DNA of 64,000 bases, taken from Bombilactobacillus thymidiniphilus (GTDB taxonomy: Bacteria > Bacillota > Bacilli > Lactobacillales > Lactobacillaceae). This document shows, piece after piece, positions 53,431 to 62,141 of this stretch; positions within the stretch are counted from its first letter, which is position 1, and each line of letters opens with the position of its first letter. The notes below the pieces were generated by a model. It was not told the origin of the DNA. It saw nothing but the letters and a program-made list of their open reading frames with translations, and made no database searches. A program made the position numbers and the translations under genes. The DNA is taken from the NCBI RefSeq assembly GCF_023380245.1, contig NZ_CP093365.1, forward strand, positions 992,001 through 1,056,000. The letters are read 5' to 3'.

Positions 53431-54162
53431 ATGAAAATGAATAAATTATTTGCTTCAGTCGCAACTGCTGCTGTTGCTTTGTCAGCTATTGCACCTGCTA
53501 CAATAGCTAATGCTGCTACTGGTGTTAATGGTGACAACATTAAGTTGAATGATTCAAACTCAGATCAAGTTGCGGAAGCTAATTCTGGTACTAACGCAGT
53601 TGCTAATTCATATGCTAGTGTTAATGTTGTAGAGGATACTTTGTCTCTAGATAGAGTACCTGATTTCAACTTCAACCCAGCAGTTGCTGGATCAGATGCT
53701 GTCTTGAAAAACAATTTGAACAACAGTGGCAAAGCTGCAGATGGTAATAAAGATGGTGTTTTGCAAATTACTGACTCGCGTGCAGATAGTTCAACTGGTG
53801 ATGAGGGCTTAGGTTTTAAATTGGCACTTGGAATGGGTAAGATGAATGACACTTCTACGGGTTCAGCTGCAACGAATCCAGGCTTTGCTTTGAACTTGCC
53901 TACAGTGACATCTGATGGTCTAAGCACTGTTGGTCATAAAACTGTTACTTTTGGAGCAAATACTATTAAAGCTAATGATGCTGCAAAAACTGTCATTGAT
54001 GCACCAAAGAATGAAGGTAAAGGTAACTTTGTGTTCAATTTCCAAGACCAAGATGGTATCACAATGACTGTTCCACAAAACACACCAAAAGGTAGTTACG
54101 CTGCAGAATTGACTTGGACTTTGTCTACTGATGTTGATCCTTCTACAGTTGGAAGTAATTAA
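53431..54162 (+). CDS. WxL domain surface protein 1
   Basis: A 243-aa exported protein. A signal peptide ends at about residue 28 (TIANA-A). The mature part begins with a Ser/Asn-rich segment, then LDRVPDFNFNPA, the conserved start of the WxL domain, and ends with the distal motif YAAELTWTLSTDVD (W about residue 229). WxL domains bind peptidoglycan non-covalently. The proximal motif reads GFKLALGMG, so its tryptophan is replaced by phenylalanine. AGGGGGA lies before the ATG. It heads the array and is followed by a terminator-like hairpin before the first DUF916 gene. Confidence 0.87.
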   Translation: MKMNKLFASVATAAVALSAIAPATIANAATGVNGDNIKLNDSNSDQVAEANSGTNAVANSYASVNVVEDTLSLDRVPDFNFNPAVAGSDAVLKNNLNNSGKAADGNKDGVLQITDSRADSSTGDEGLGFKLALGMGKMNDTSTGSAATNPGFALNLPTVTSDGLSTVGHKTVTFGANTIKANDAAKTVIDAPKNEGKGNFVFNFQDQDGITMTVPQNTPKGSYAAELTWTLSTDVDPSTVGSN

Positions 54163-54181
54163 TAGTTTATTTTTATTTATG

Positions 54182-54217
54182 TAGAGAGATAGTTTCTACT
54201 ATCTTTCTATTTTTTTG
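54182..54217 (+). terminator. terminator-like hairpin after WxL gene 1
   Basis: TAGAGAGATAGT and ACTATCTTTCTA form a 12-bp stem with loop TTCT, followed by seven T. Because the next gene is on the same strand, it may act as a partial attenuator. Confidence 0.8.
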
Positions 54218-54308
54218 AAAACCATGATATGACGTTGAATTTATTTTTTATAAGTATACAAGTCTATCATAGTTTTACATAGATTCTATACTTGAGGTGT
54301 GGTTATTG

Positions 54309-55343
54309 ATGAAAAAATTTATTAGATTGTTTGTATCTTTTGTTATGACTGTAAGCTTTGTGAGTTTGAGTAGTACGTTAGTGGATGCATCTGTAGGTAA
54401 TTATGGTTTGAAGCCAGTGTATGGCGACAATCAATTGGGGAAGAGCGGTTTTATTGATATTTATGGTGATCCGGGGAGTACACATACTATTGCTACGACC
54501 GTAATTAATAAAGATACTAAATCACATAAATATACTGCTAATGTTTATACTGGTTATACTAATAATAGTGGGACATTAAGTTTTTCATCTAATTCTGCTA
54601 ATGACCCTAGTTTGAAAATTAAGTTGCGTAATATTGTGCAACCTAAAGCCCAGACAGTTACGGTGCCTGCTGGTGGCATGGTTGATGTTAAGTTCCAAGT
54701 GCAAATTCCAGTTCAAAAATTCAAGGGATTTTTAATGGGTGGTATTGCTGTTACACCTGCTAAAGGTGAGAAGACGCAAACGACTGTTTCTAGTAATGGA
54801 ACTTTGTTGAAGAATAAATTTGTGCAAGGTATGGGCATTGTTATTCGTCAAGATAAGAATTCCAAAATGCAACCTAACTTCAAAGTCCGGACAGTCGTAC
54901 CGTTCGCCAATGCTACGTTGAAACAACGTGGTGTGAAAGCTAACTTGCAAAATTATGTTAAAGGTTATAACGCTAGCATCGACGCTAAAGCTACTGTAAC
55001 GCGACGTCCTGATGATCATAAATTCAAAAAAACAGCTACTATGTCGGCTATTTCTCCTGCCCCTAATTCCAACTTTGATTATATGATTGATTGGGGCAAG
55101 ACACCTTTACAAGCTGGTGATTATCATTTGCGGATTAAATTAGTTTCTAATGATAAGACAAAATCCTGGGTAGTTAACAAAGACTTTACAATTTCTGATG
55201 CTGATGCAGCTAAATATAACAAGTTGTCAGGTATTAAGCCCAACTATATGTGGTTATGGATTTTAATTGCCATTCTAGTTATCTTGTTAGTTTTAGGTTT
55301 AGGTATTTACTTTGGTCGGCGCAATCAAAAAAATAATAATTAA
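54309..55343 (+). CDS. DUF916/DUF3324 WxL-interacting protein 1
   Basis: A 344-aa membrane-anchored surface protein. A signal peptide (to about residue 28) is followed by two beta-sandwich domains: DUF916 (about 35-160, containing the family motif KFKGFLMGGIAV) and DUF3324 (about 165-300, ending with the WGKTPLQAGDYHLRIKL block). A C-terminal span, about 318-338, ends in RRNQKNNN. Proteins of this type bind WxL proteins and peptidoglycan. ATG 54309 lies eight bases after GAGGTG. It ends at a terminator before the next gene of the same family. Confidence 0.87.
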   Translation: MKKFIRLFVSFVMTVSFVSLSSTLVDASVGNYGLKPVYGDNQLGKSGFIDIYGDPGSTHTIATTVINKDTKSHKYTANVYTGYTNNSGTLSFSSNSANDPSLKIKLRNIVQPKAQTVTVPAGGMVDVKFQVQIPVQKFKGFLMGGIAVTPAKGEKTQTTVSSNGTLLKNKFVQGMGIVIRQDKNSKMQPNFKVRTVVPFANATLKQRGVKANLQNYVKGYNASIDAKATVTRRPDDHKFKKTATMSAISPAPNSNFDYMIDWGKTPLQAGDYHLRIKLVSNDKTKSWVVNKDFTISDADAAKYNKLSGIKPNYMWLWILIAILVILLVLGLGIYFGRRNQKNNN

Positions 55344-55368
55344 CTGTAGTTAATGACACAATTTTTAT

Positions 55369-55405
55369 AATGCAGATACTTTTAATAGGTGTCTGCATTT
55401 TTTGT
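55369..55405 (+). terminator. intrinsic terminator after WxL-interacting protein gene 1
   Basis: AATGCAGATAC (55369-55379) pairs with GTGTCTGCATT (55389-55399), followed by six T. TTGTAC and TATTAT just downstream could form the next promoter. Confidence 0.85.
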
Positions 55406-55445
55406 ACAAAGTGTGATATCATCATTATTATTGTGTGGGGTAATT

Positions 55446-56450
55446 ATGAAGAAAATACGATTATTTCTATTTGCGATTTTATTTTGTACATTGTTTATTT
55501 TTACTAATAGAACTATCGCGACTCAGGCTAGCACTGAAAATGTGTCGGTAACACCAATTATTGATAATTCAGATATTACAGATCATTTTCAGATTATTGC
55601 TAAACCTAATCGCATGTATCAAGTGAAGCTTTCGATAACTAATTTTGGCGTCGGTAGTGTTAAACTGCGCGTTCGTCCAACTAATGCGTCAACTAGCACT
55701 GAGGGAACGATTACTTATCAACAGGTTATTAGTTCTGGGCAAAATGGTCTGCGTTATGCTTTTAAAGATATGACACAAGCTAAGAATGTTACTTTGGCAC
55801 CCAATCAAACAAAAGAAATCGCTTTTAACATTAAAACACCAGCCAAGTCTTTTACTGGCTTGATGATGGGTGGCTTTTATATTTATGATCTTAGTCAGCC
55901 GTCTAGTCCTGGTTTAAAGGTTCCTGTTTGGTTGACTGAAGATAATAAAGCGGTTGGTGGTGTCTTAGTACTATCCGATGTTTCTGCAGAAGTTGTTCAA
56001 AAAAAGCCTTTTATTAATGTCAATTTATCCAATAATCAACCTGGTTCAATGAAAAATGTAACGGTGCACATGAATTTGAAACGCAAGGGGCTTTTAGAGT
56101 TACTCCATTTAGGGTTCAAACCGGTTAATGTGGATCAAACTTATAAGAATATTGCACCTAATTCAACGGTTCCCGTTGCTTTTGACCAGCAATCACTTCC
56201 TGTAAAGCCTGGTATTTATCAAGCTACCGGAACAGCGCGTAGTGGTAAAACGCATTGGAGGTTTTCTGGTAGTTATCGTATTACTCAGACCCAAGCTGAT
56301 CGCGTCAATAAAGCAAGTAGTAATTTGATACCTGACCGGACAGTAATGTATTTAATGATTGTTTTAGCACTTTTGTTATTGATTTTCTTTGTAGTGTGGG
56401 GACTTTGGAGCCAATCCCGTCAACAAAAAACGAGATCTGTGCACCGTTAA
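55446..56450 (+). CDS. DUF916/DUF3324 WxL-interacting protein 2
   Basis: A 334-aa relative of the preceding protein. It has a signal peptide, the DUF916 motif SFTGLMMGGFYI at about residue 140, a DUF3324 part with KPGIYQATGTARSG, and a single C-terminal span (TVMYLMIVLALLLLIFFVVW) before a short basic tail. The frame extends to 55389, but ATG 55446 gives a normal signal peptide (MKKIRLFLFAILF) after GTGGGG. It has no WxL gene of its own directly upstream and may partner WxL protein 1 or act alone. Confidence 0.85.
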   Translation: MKKIRLFLFAILFCTLFIFTNRTIATQASTENVSVTPIIDNSDITDHFQIIAKPNRMYQVKLSITNFGVGSVKLRVRPTNASTSTEGTITYQQVISSGQNGLRYAFKDMTQAKNVTLAPNQTKEIAFNIKTPAKSFTGLMMGGFYIYDLSQPSSPGLKVPVWLTEDNKAVGGVLVLSDVSAEVVQKKPFINVNLSNNQPGSMKNVTVHMNLKRKGLLELLHLGFKPVNVDQTYKNIAPNSTVPVAFDQQSLPVKPGIYQATGTARSGKTHWRFSGSYRITQTQADRVNKASSNLIPDRTVMYLMIVLALLLLIFFVVWGLWSQSRQQKTRSVHR

Positions 56451-56482
56451 ATTTAATTAATGAACAAGAGAAGTGAGATTGT

Positions 56483-57511
56483 ATGAAATATAAAATTTCG
56501 ATGCTGATAATGATGATTTGTAGCTGGTTTGTTTTTCTACAACCAACCAATGCACAGGCTCGTAGTGGTGATCAGACGCAACCACATTCTTTTTCAGTTC
56601 GAGCCATTTTGCCGGATAATCAGATTAATAATAAAGAAACGTTTTATGATCTAAAGGTTACGCCCGATGCCCAGCAGGATTTAAAATTGGCAGTTATTAA
56701 TTTGGGTACGAAGACTACAAAAGTAACTGTAGCGGTGAATGATGCTTATACTTCAAACAATGGGATTATCAGCTATGATCGCTCTAATGTAAAATTGTAC
56801 AAGGCTAATCAGCCATCCTTGAGTTCTTTGATTGTGGGGAAGCATTCAAAGAAAGTCATCCTGAAACCTCAAGAAACAAAAGTGGTTAGCTTTACTTATA
56901 AAGCACCTAAAAATCCATTTTCTGGAATTATTTTAGGGGGAGTTTCGGCGACAGCCAATGCGGGGGAGTCGACGAATAGTAATTTTGCCATTCAAAATCG
57001 TGTTCAATATGTGACTGGTATTGTTTTACGCAGCAAGCCAGATGAAGCAGTGACGCCTAATGTTACGATGAGCAAAGATGTGGTAGCTCGCAGCCGTAAT
57101 ATGCAAAAGGGAATTGGTTTTGAGCTACGTAACTCTGCTCCTATCAATGTTAGCGGCATGAAATTGCGAGCAACTTTTATCCATAATGGTAAAAAAACGG
57201 TTAAAAAAATGGATAATTTGCAAATGGCACCAAATTCAATTTGGCATGTATTATTACCATTTGATAAATTACCAGCAGGGTCTTATAAGCTTACGTTAGT
57301 TATTAATGCTAAAAATGGTTATAGTAAGACTTTTGTTCGTCACTTTACGATTACTCAAAAACAAGCCACTAAAGTTGAGAAATCAACACAGCCTAAAAGA
57401 CCTCATCGCTTCTTGCCATGGTTGTTTATATTTGGCATTCTAATAGTTCTAGCTGTTGTTTTATATTTATTATGGATTTATATGAGGGGACAAAACCAGC
57501 ATAGACGTTAA
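56483..57511 (+). CDS. DUF916/DUF3324 WxL-interacting protein 3
   Basis: A 342-aa exported, membrane-anchored protein with a signal peptide (to about residue 25, NAQA). It has the DUF916 motif PFSGIILGGVSA, a DUF3324 region with FDKLPAGSYKLTLVIN and a C-terminal span (FLPWLFIFGILIVLAVVLYL) followed by a basic tail. It starts 32 bases after the previous gene. Three such proteins in a row (this and the two before) follow WxL protein 1, an unusual stoichiometry compared with the one-to-one pairs downstream. Confidence 0.85.
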   Translation: MKYKISMLIMMICSWFVFLQPTNAQARSGDQTQPHSFSVRAILPDNQINNKETFYDLKVTPDAQQDLKLAVINLGTKTTKVTVAVNDAYTSNNGIISYDRSNVKLYKANQPSLSSLIVGKHSKKVILKPQETKVVSFTYKAPKNPFSGIILGGVSATANAGESTNSNFAIQNRVQYVTGIVLRSKPDEAVTPNVTMSKDVVARSRNMQKGIGFELRNSAPINVSGMKLRATFIHNGKKTVKKMDNLQMAPNSIWHVLLPFDKLPAGSYKLTLVINAKNGYSKTFVRHFTITQKQATKVEKSTQPKRPHRFLPWLFIFGILIVLAVVLYLLWIYMRGQNQHRR

Positions 57512-57530
57512 GCAAGATGATTGCTATAAT
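57502..57530 (+). promoter_or_regulatory. promoter of WxL gene 2
   Basis: TAGACG (57502-57507) and the extended -10 TGCTATAAT (57522-57530) are spaced 17 bases, overlapping the end of the previous gene. Confidence 0.55.
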
Positions 57531-57548
57531 AAATTTGAGGTGTGTATA

Positions 57549-58283
57549 GTGAATAAGTCAAAATGGGGTATTGTTTTATTTGCGGTTTTCCTAATGGGGG
57601 GAATTACTGCAGCCAATGATTTTGAGAGTGTTTGTGCAGACGATGTTACGGGAACAACGGATGTCTCAGTTACTTTTACTGATGCTAAGTTATATATTGT
57701 TAGTATGCCTAATTTAGATTTTGGGACGAATAAAAATTATCGTAAAACTAGTTTGAATTTGGCAAATACAAATACAGAAGAAACAGGAAAAGATAGATAT
57801 TTACAAGTTAATTCACCTGACACTAATGTTCCTTTTAAGGTGTCGGTTCAAAATGGTACCAACTATTTAGTGAACCCTGCTACTGGTAAAAAAGTTGATG
57901 ATGATGCGTCTGATTTGATTAGCGAAAGTGACAGCGAATCGGGTCTGGGTACTTTAAGTTTATCCAGCGATGCTAATTCAGTATCGGTTTCATCAACGGG
58001 GAATGCTAATGATTGGACTACTGAATCGGGGGTTGCAGGAGTTAGCGGTGATATTCCATTAGGTGGACAGACTCCTACCGATGTCTTTACTTCTGCTGCT
58101 GGTTTTCAAGGACAAGTCCGTGTAGCGCTTAATGATAAATCGTCTGCAACTTTACAATTAAATCCAGGTACTCGACGTAATTTAGAGGCAAAATTAGGTA
58201 GTTACGGAAATACTGGTTTAACCCTGATCATGCCATTAACTTGGACTATTTCCATTGATAATACTCAAAGTATGGGGCTGTAA
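57549..58283 (+). CDS. WxL domain surface protein 2
   Basis: A 244-aa exported protein. The N-terminal MNKSKWGIVLFAVFLMGG serves as signal peptide. The WxL-domain entry is YIVSMPNLDFG, the proximal motif region reads FKVSVQNGTNYL (no tryptophan), and the distal motif reads LTWTISIDN, with isoleucine in place of leucine. The assignment rests on the overall fold order, length and neighbours. GTG 57549 is preferred over GTG 57540 because GAGG lies at 57537-57540. The next gene follows after three bases. Confidence 0.8.
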   Translation: MNKSKWGIVLFAVFLMGGITAANDFESVCADDVTGTTDVSVTFTDAKLYIVSMPNLDFGTNKNYRKTSLNLANTNTEETGKDRYLQVNSPDTNVPFKVSVQNGTNYLVNPATGKKVDDDASDLISESDSESGLGTLSLSSDANSVSVSSTGNANDWTTESGVAGVSGDIPLGGQTPTDVFTSAAGFQGQVRVALNDKSSATLQLNPGTRRNLEAKLGSYGNTGLTLIMPLTWTISIDNTQSMGL

Positions 58284-58286
58284 TTT

Positions 58287-59351
58287 GTGCAATTCCCGAA
58301 TATTAATATAAAGCGGCGCTGTTTTTTTGTTTTAAGTTGTATCAGCTTAGTTATATTTACTGTATGTCATTTTAATACGCCTGTTCAAGCTGCAGGTGGC
58401 ACTTTTAGTGTCATTCCTGAAGCTACAGAACATCAAGTAGGTTCTGTGAAAGGTGGTTGGTATTTAGCAGTCCAGCCACAGCAGACTTACACGTTAAAAT
58501 TCAAGCTGATTAATCTGACTAACAAAGAAAATATAATCACCGTTACCCCAACAGTTGCACAGACTTCCAATGATTTACAAATTGGAATTGACAATCCTAA
58601 GAATAATCCTGGTCCGGGTGCACAGAACGATTTGCGTAAGCTAGTTTCTAAGCAGAAAGTAACGGTTCCGCCCAATGGTTCAACTGATTCGTCAGTAATT
58701 TTAACTACTCCTCAACGACCTATTAAGGGTACATTGATGGGAGGGCTGTTCTTTAAGTCAGAATCAGACGTTGCTCACCAGACTAGTCGGGTGAAGAAAA
58801 ATCACAATCAGTCTGTTATTTCAACAGCGGCGATTAGTTATGGCTTGAATATTTTTCAAAAAAGAGCAGCACTGGCACCGAAGTTTTCAGTTGCTGCCCC
58901 AACATTGAAGTCAGAAAATGGCAAGGTTATGTTACGGACACCAATTAGTAATCGGCAGAATTATCCTTTGCTACGGGCATCCGCCCGAGTTAAAGTGGAG
59001 CAAGCTCCCAAGTCACGGCTTAATTTTCAGAAAACTTTCCCAAATGTGGAATTCGCGGGAAACTCTAAGCTTAATTGGTTGGTACCTTGGGGCAAGGGTC
59101 CCTTGGTAGCAGGAACATATAAAGTTACTTATGTTTTAAAGAATAAGAAGCGACATTATGTATTTCATCGCAATTTGATAGTTACTAAAAAGCAAGCACA
59201 AGAATTCAATAAATTATTACCCAAGAAAGATCCAGATTATAAGGTTATAATTATTGTGGTATTGGTTTTATTGTTACTAGTTATGGTTTTATTGACTTGT
59301 TTAGTTTACTATTACGGTGGTAATCAAGCTTTTAAAGGGGGAGAAAAATGA
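58287..59351 (+). CDS. DUF916/DUF3324 WxL-interacting protein 4
   Basis: A 354-aa exported protein with signal peptide (ending PVQAA), the DUF916 motif PIKGTLMGGLFF, a DUF3324 part ending WGKGPLVAGTYKVTYVL, and a C-terminal span (VIIIVVLVLLLLVMVLLTCL) with a short polar tail. GTG 58287 is the likely start, nine bases after GGGG. It overlaps the start of WxL gene 3 by four bases (ATGA), so the pair is translationally coupled. Confidence 0.85.
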   Translation: MQFPNINIKRRCFFVLSCISLVIFTVCHFNTPVQAAGGTFSVIPEATEHQVGSVKGGWYLAVQPQQTYTLKFKLINLTNKENIITVTPTVAQTSNDLQIGIDNPKNNPGPGAQNDLRKLVSKQKVTVPPNGSTDSSVILTTPQRPIKGTLMGGLFFKSESDVAHQTSRVKKNHNQSVISTAAISYGLNIFQKRAALAPKFSVAAPTLKSENGKVMLRTPISNRQNYPLLRASARVKVEQAPKSRLNFQKTFPNVEFAGNSKLNWLVPWGKGPLVAGTYKVTYVLKNKKRHYVFHRNLIVTKKQAQEFNKLLPKKDPDYKVIIIVVLVLLLLVMVLLTCLVYYYGGNQAFKGGEK

Positions 59352-60142
59352 ACTTAAAATTACAATTATCTGTTGGTGTCATTATGGCGCTGGGAGTAGG
59401 GAGTTCAATGGTCAATGTTTTACCTGTTAATGCAGACAATGCACTGGGTGGTAGTGGAGTTCCTAATGGAATTGATGGAGTTCCTAGTGGAATTGATCCG
59501 GATGGTGTGACAGCTGCTAAGACTTCTTCTAGTACAGGGACGTCTTATGCTGGAGTGAATTATACAACAGACTTAGTATCTGCTCCTTTGAGCCTGACCT
59601 CCGTTCCTAATTTTGATTTTGGTAGTAACAAAAGCAATATAAAGTTACCTAACTTCGACGATAGATATAGATCAACTTGGATATCCTTAAATAATGAAAA
59701 AAAACCTGGTGATCGTAAATTAGTAGTTGAAGATGGTAATAATAATGTTAATTGGAATGTGTCTGCAAACCTTGCATCACCTACCAATGCACCTACCAAT
59801 GCTTCTAATAGTTATCCTAATTCCAAAATTAGTTTATATTTGAACCCTTCCTTAAAGGATCCAAATCCAGGTTCTCCTGCTGCTGCTGATGTTGCAACTT
59901 ATAAGCCAACCTTGATAGCTGATGACAGTTCTAGTACTAGTAATCATGTGTTAGTATCTAGGAGTAAAAGCACTGATATTTCCAATCCCATCACTAGTAC
60001 TACTTATTCTTTCACATTTTCTGATAATTCTTCTACTGATAAAAAGGTTCAATCGGGTCTTTTATATGTTCCTAGTAGCTATATTTCTGTCAATAAAACA
60101 TATTTGATGGATATTACTTGGACCTTGTCCACAACAGCTTAA
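59348..60142 (+). CDS. WxL domain surface protein 3
   Basis: A 264-aa exported protein with a signal peptide ending PVNA-DN. A short tandem GIDGVPSGIDPDGV stretch follows, then the domain entry LTSVPNFDFGSN. The proximal motif is VNWNVSANL (tryptophan present, valine in place of leucine) and the distal motif DITWTLSTTA lies at the very C-terminus (W about 258). GGGGGAGAAAA precedes its ATG, which overlaps the previous stop codon. It pairs with the DUF916 gene 12 bases downstream. Confidence 0.87.
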   Translation: MNLKLQLSVGVIMALGVGSSMVNVLPVNADNALGGSGVPNGIDGVPSGIDPDGVTAAKTSSSTGTSYAGVNYTTDLVSAPLSLTSVPNFDFGSNKSNIKLPNFDDRYRSTWISLNNEKKPGDRKLVVEDGNNNVNWNVSANLASPTNAPTNASNSYPNSKISLYLNPSLKDPNPGSPAAADVATYKPTLIADDSSSTSNHVLVSRSKSTDISNPITSTTYSFTFSDNSSTDKKVQSGLLYVPSSYISVNKTYLMDITWTLSTTA

Positions 60143-60154
60143 GGTTTTATTTAA

Positions 60155-61189
60155 ATGATGAAAAAACACAGCTTTTCTTATTTCATGGTGATAGTTTTGA
60201 TCAGCGCGGGATGGCTTTTTTGTAATCAACATGAAGTGCATGCAATAGATCAAGGAATGCCGATTACTACGCAACTGGAAGTTCCAGCAACTAATAAAGT
60301 TCTAGCGTCTAGTTCTGTAGTCAATGTTGATTTGCAGCCCGAAGCTACTGCCGATTTTGCGGTTCGTTTGAATAATACCTCTAATCGTGATCTCAAGGTG
60401 TTGGTTCGTGGCACAATTGCTCATACTGATGCTACTGGCAATATCAATCTGGTCGATCCTAGTCATCATAATTTGGATAAGTCGTTCAAATATGATCTGC
60501 AGCAATTGGGGTTAAAGCCGCAGAAAGTTACTGTTAAAGCACATTCAACAACACGTGTTCCATTGACTGTGGAAGCACCTAATAATTATCAAGGAACGAT
60601 CTCTGGTGCAATTCTAGTCAAATTGTTACAAAAACATCATCGTCATAATCAAGTTAATACTTTTCAAATTGCTTATGGCGTACTATTAAATATTGGTGAT
60701 TACAATCAATTGAAACCTAAAGTTGACTTGGGTAAAGTCGCTTTCCAGAGCAAATCAGGCAGTGTCAATTTAGTTGCCAATTTGCATAATCAGCAGCCAC
60801 TTTATTATGGTAGTGGGGCGGTTGATTATCAGATGCAACTTAAAAATAGTCAAGGCAAGGTTATTAAGCAGCAGCATTTGACTGCCGGATCTTTGACAGC
60901 CAATGCAATTGCCCCATTGAGTTTAGATATGGGGAGGCAAATGATTAAGCCAGGACGCTATCAATATTCTATGAAAGTGGATACTGGTGATAGCAAATGG
61001 CATTTTAAGCGCTATTTAGTGGTTAGTGAGCATGAAGCCAATAGCTTGAACAAACATAATCTGTTTTTGAAACATGATAAGTTGCCATTTATTATTATTA
61101 TAATTATTTTAGTTATTTTATTGTTTATGATTTTTTTATATGTTATGTTTAAGTATGCTTTTAACCGCGGTATTAAGCGGCAAAGGTAA
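60155..61189 (+). CDS. DUF916/DUF3324 WxL-interacting protein 5
   Basis: A 344-aa exported protein with a signal peptide (to about residue 30), DUF916 and DUF3324 domains and a C-terminal span (FIIIIIILVILLFMIFLYVM) followed by a basic tail. The usual G-x-x-x-GG motif reads NYQGTISGAILV, so one glycine is changed to alanine. ATG 60155 or 60158 may be used; the ribosome binding site is weak (AAGG) and translation probably depends on WxL gene 3. Confidence 0.83.
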   Translation: MMKKHSFSYFMVIVLISAGWLFCNQHEVHAIDQGMPITTQLEVPATNKVLASSSVVNVDLQPEATADFAVRLNNTSNRDLKVLVRGTIAHTDATGNINLVDPSHHNLDKSFKYDLQQLGLKPQKVTVKAHSTTRVPLTVEAPNNYQGTISGAILVKLLQKHHRHNQVNTFQIAYGVLLNIGDYNQLKPKVDLGKVAFQSKSGSVNLVANLHNQQPLYYGSGAVDYQMQLKNSQGKVIKQQHLTAGSLTANAIAPLSLDMGRQMIKPGRYQYSMKVDTGDSKWHFKRYLVVSEHEANSLNKHNLFLKHDKLPFIIIIIILVILLFMIFLYVMFKYAFNRGIKRQR

Positions 61190-61204
61190 ATTATTATTTA
61201 AATG

Positions 61205-61271
61205 GTTACAATGTTTGTGACATAATTGTGACTTGTTTGAACTTTATTTGTGTTTTTAGTTAGCTTATAAT
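61205..61271 (+). promoter_or_regulatory. promoter region of WxL gene 4 with repeated GTGAC motifs
   Basis: TATAAT at 61266-61271 is the -10 candidate. Upstream lie TTGTGAC at 61215-61221 and again at 61226-61232, start-to-start 11 bases, plus an inverted GTTACAAT at 61205-61212. Helically phased direct repeats of this type often bind response regulators. Confidence 0.4.
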
Positions 61272-61313
61272 GTTAAATTATAAGTGTTAAATATTTGAGG
61301 AGGGAATTAATTC

Positions 61314-62093
61314 ATGAAATCTAATAAATTAAGTATAGCTTTTAGTTCTGTTGCATTGTTGGCTGTAGGAGCTCCGTTAGTAGTTCAAAATGTTCAAGCT
61401 GCTGGTAGTGGAGTATTAAGCAGTGATTCAGAGGAAATTAACGATGGCTCTGGCGTAGCAGCGACATCTGGTTCTGCTGCCACTCATGATAGCACAGCTG
61501 GTGTGCAGTTTGAATCTGGTGATTTATTGCTTGTTCAAGTGCCTAACTTTGATTTTGGCGCAGGCAATAAAGTTTCTACGAAACCACTTAATCTATTTAA
61601 TGCCGATTCTGGTAGTGATGGTAGTGATAGGAATCGGGCTGCTATTGTTGTTGATAATCGTGATACAGAGGCCAACACTGCTCCAGATCATTCTTGGAAT
61701 TTAACATTATCTATGGAGGAATTTGCTACTGCTGATTCCGGTGATGCTAAAATAAATATCCCTATGAAAATCAGTGGGGTTAACTTTAGTAATATAAAGA
61801 CTACAATCGATTCAGACGGTACTCCATCATATTCAGTTGATAGTGGTAGTCCAAGTGCTACAGATAAGATTTCTTTAGATGGTCCTTCTGCTGATTCACC
61901 AGTCTCAACTGTTAGTACCAACCCATCGGTTATAGCTAGTGTCAAGCGTTTTGGACCTACTGGTATTAGTTTTCCTAGTGCAGATGTCACTTTAAATCCA
62001 ACTGTTGACAACATCCAAAGTATAAAGACTGGTAAAGTTTATAAATCAACACTAAATTGGACACTTAATGCAGATCCAACACCTGGTAACTGA
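61314..62093 (+). CDS. WxL domain surface protein 4
   Basis: A 259-aa exported protein. The signal peptide ends NVQA-AG. The domain entry is LVQVPNFDFGAG, the proximal motif is HSWNLTLSM (complete WxL) and the distal motif STLNWTLNADPTPGN (W about 249). This is the most canonical WxL protein of the set, with both motifs intact. AGGAGGGA lies nine bases before the ATG. It has its own promoter region in a 124-base gap and pairs with the DUF916 gene downstream. Confidence 0.92.
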   Translation: MKSNKLSIAFSSVALLAVGAPLVVQNVQAAGSGVLSSDSEEINDGSGVAATSGSAATHDSTAGVQFESGDLLLVQVPNFDFGAGNKVSTKPLNLFNADSGSDGSDRNRAAIVVDNRDTEANTAPDHSWNLTLSMEEFATADSGDAKINIPMKISGVNFSNIKTTIDSDGTPSYSVDSGSPSATDKISLDGPSADSPVSTVSTNPSVIASVKRFGPTGISFPSADVTLNPTVDNIQSIKTGKVYKSTLNWTLNADPTPGN

Positions 62094-62141
62094 TAGTAAT
62101 GTTTTATTAACCTGCACATGAACTAAGCTAGGAGAATGATA

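Noticed and set aside
53565-53927. Minus-strand frame of 120 codons inside WxL gene 1
   Set aside because: It is antisense to a well-supported exported protein and lacks start signals.
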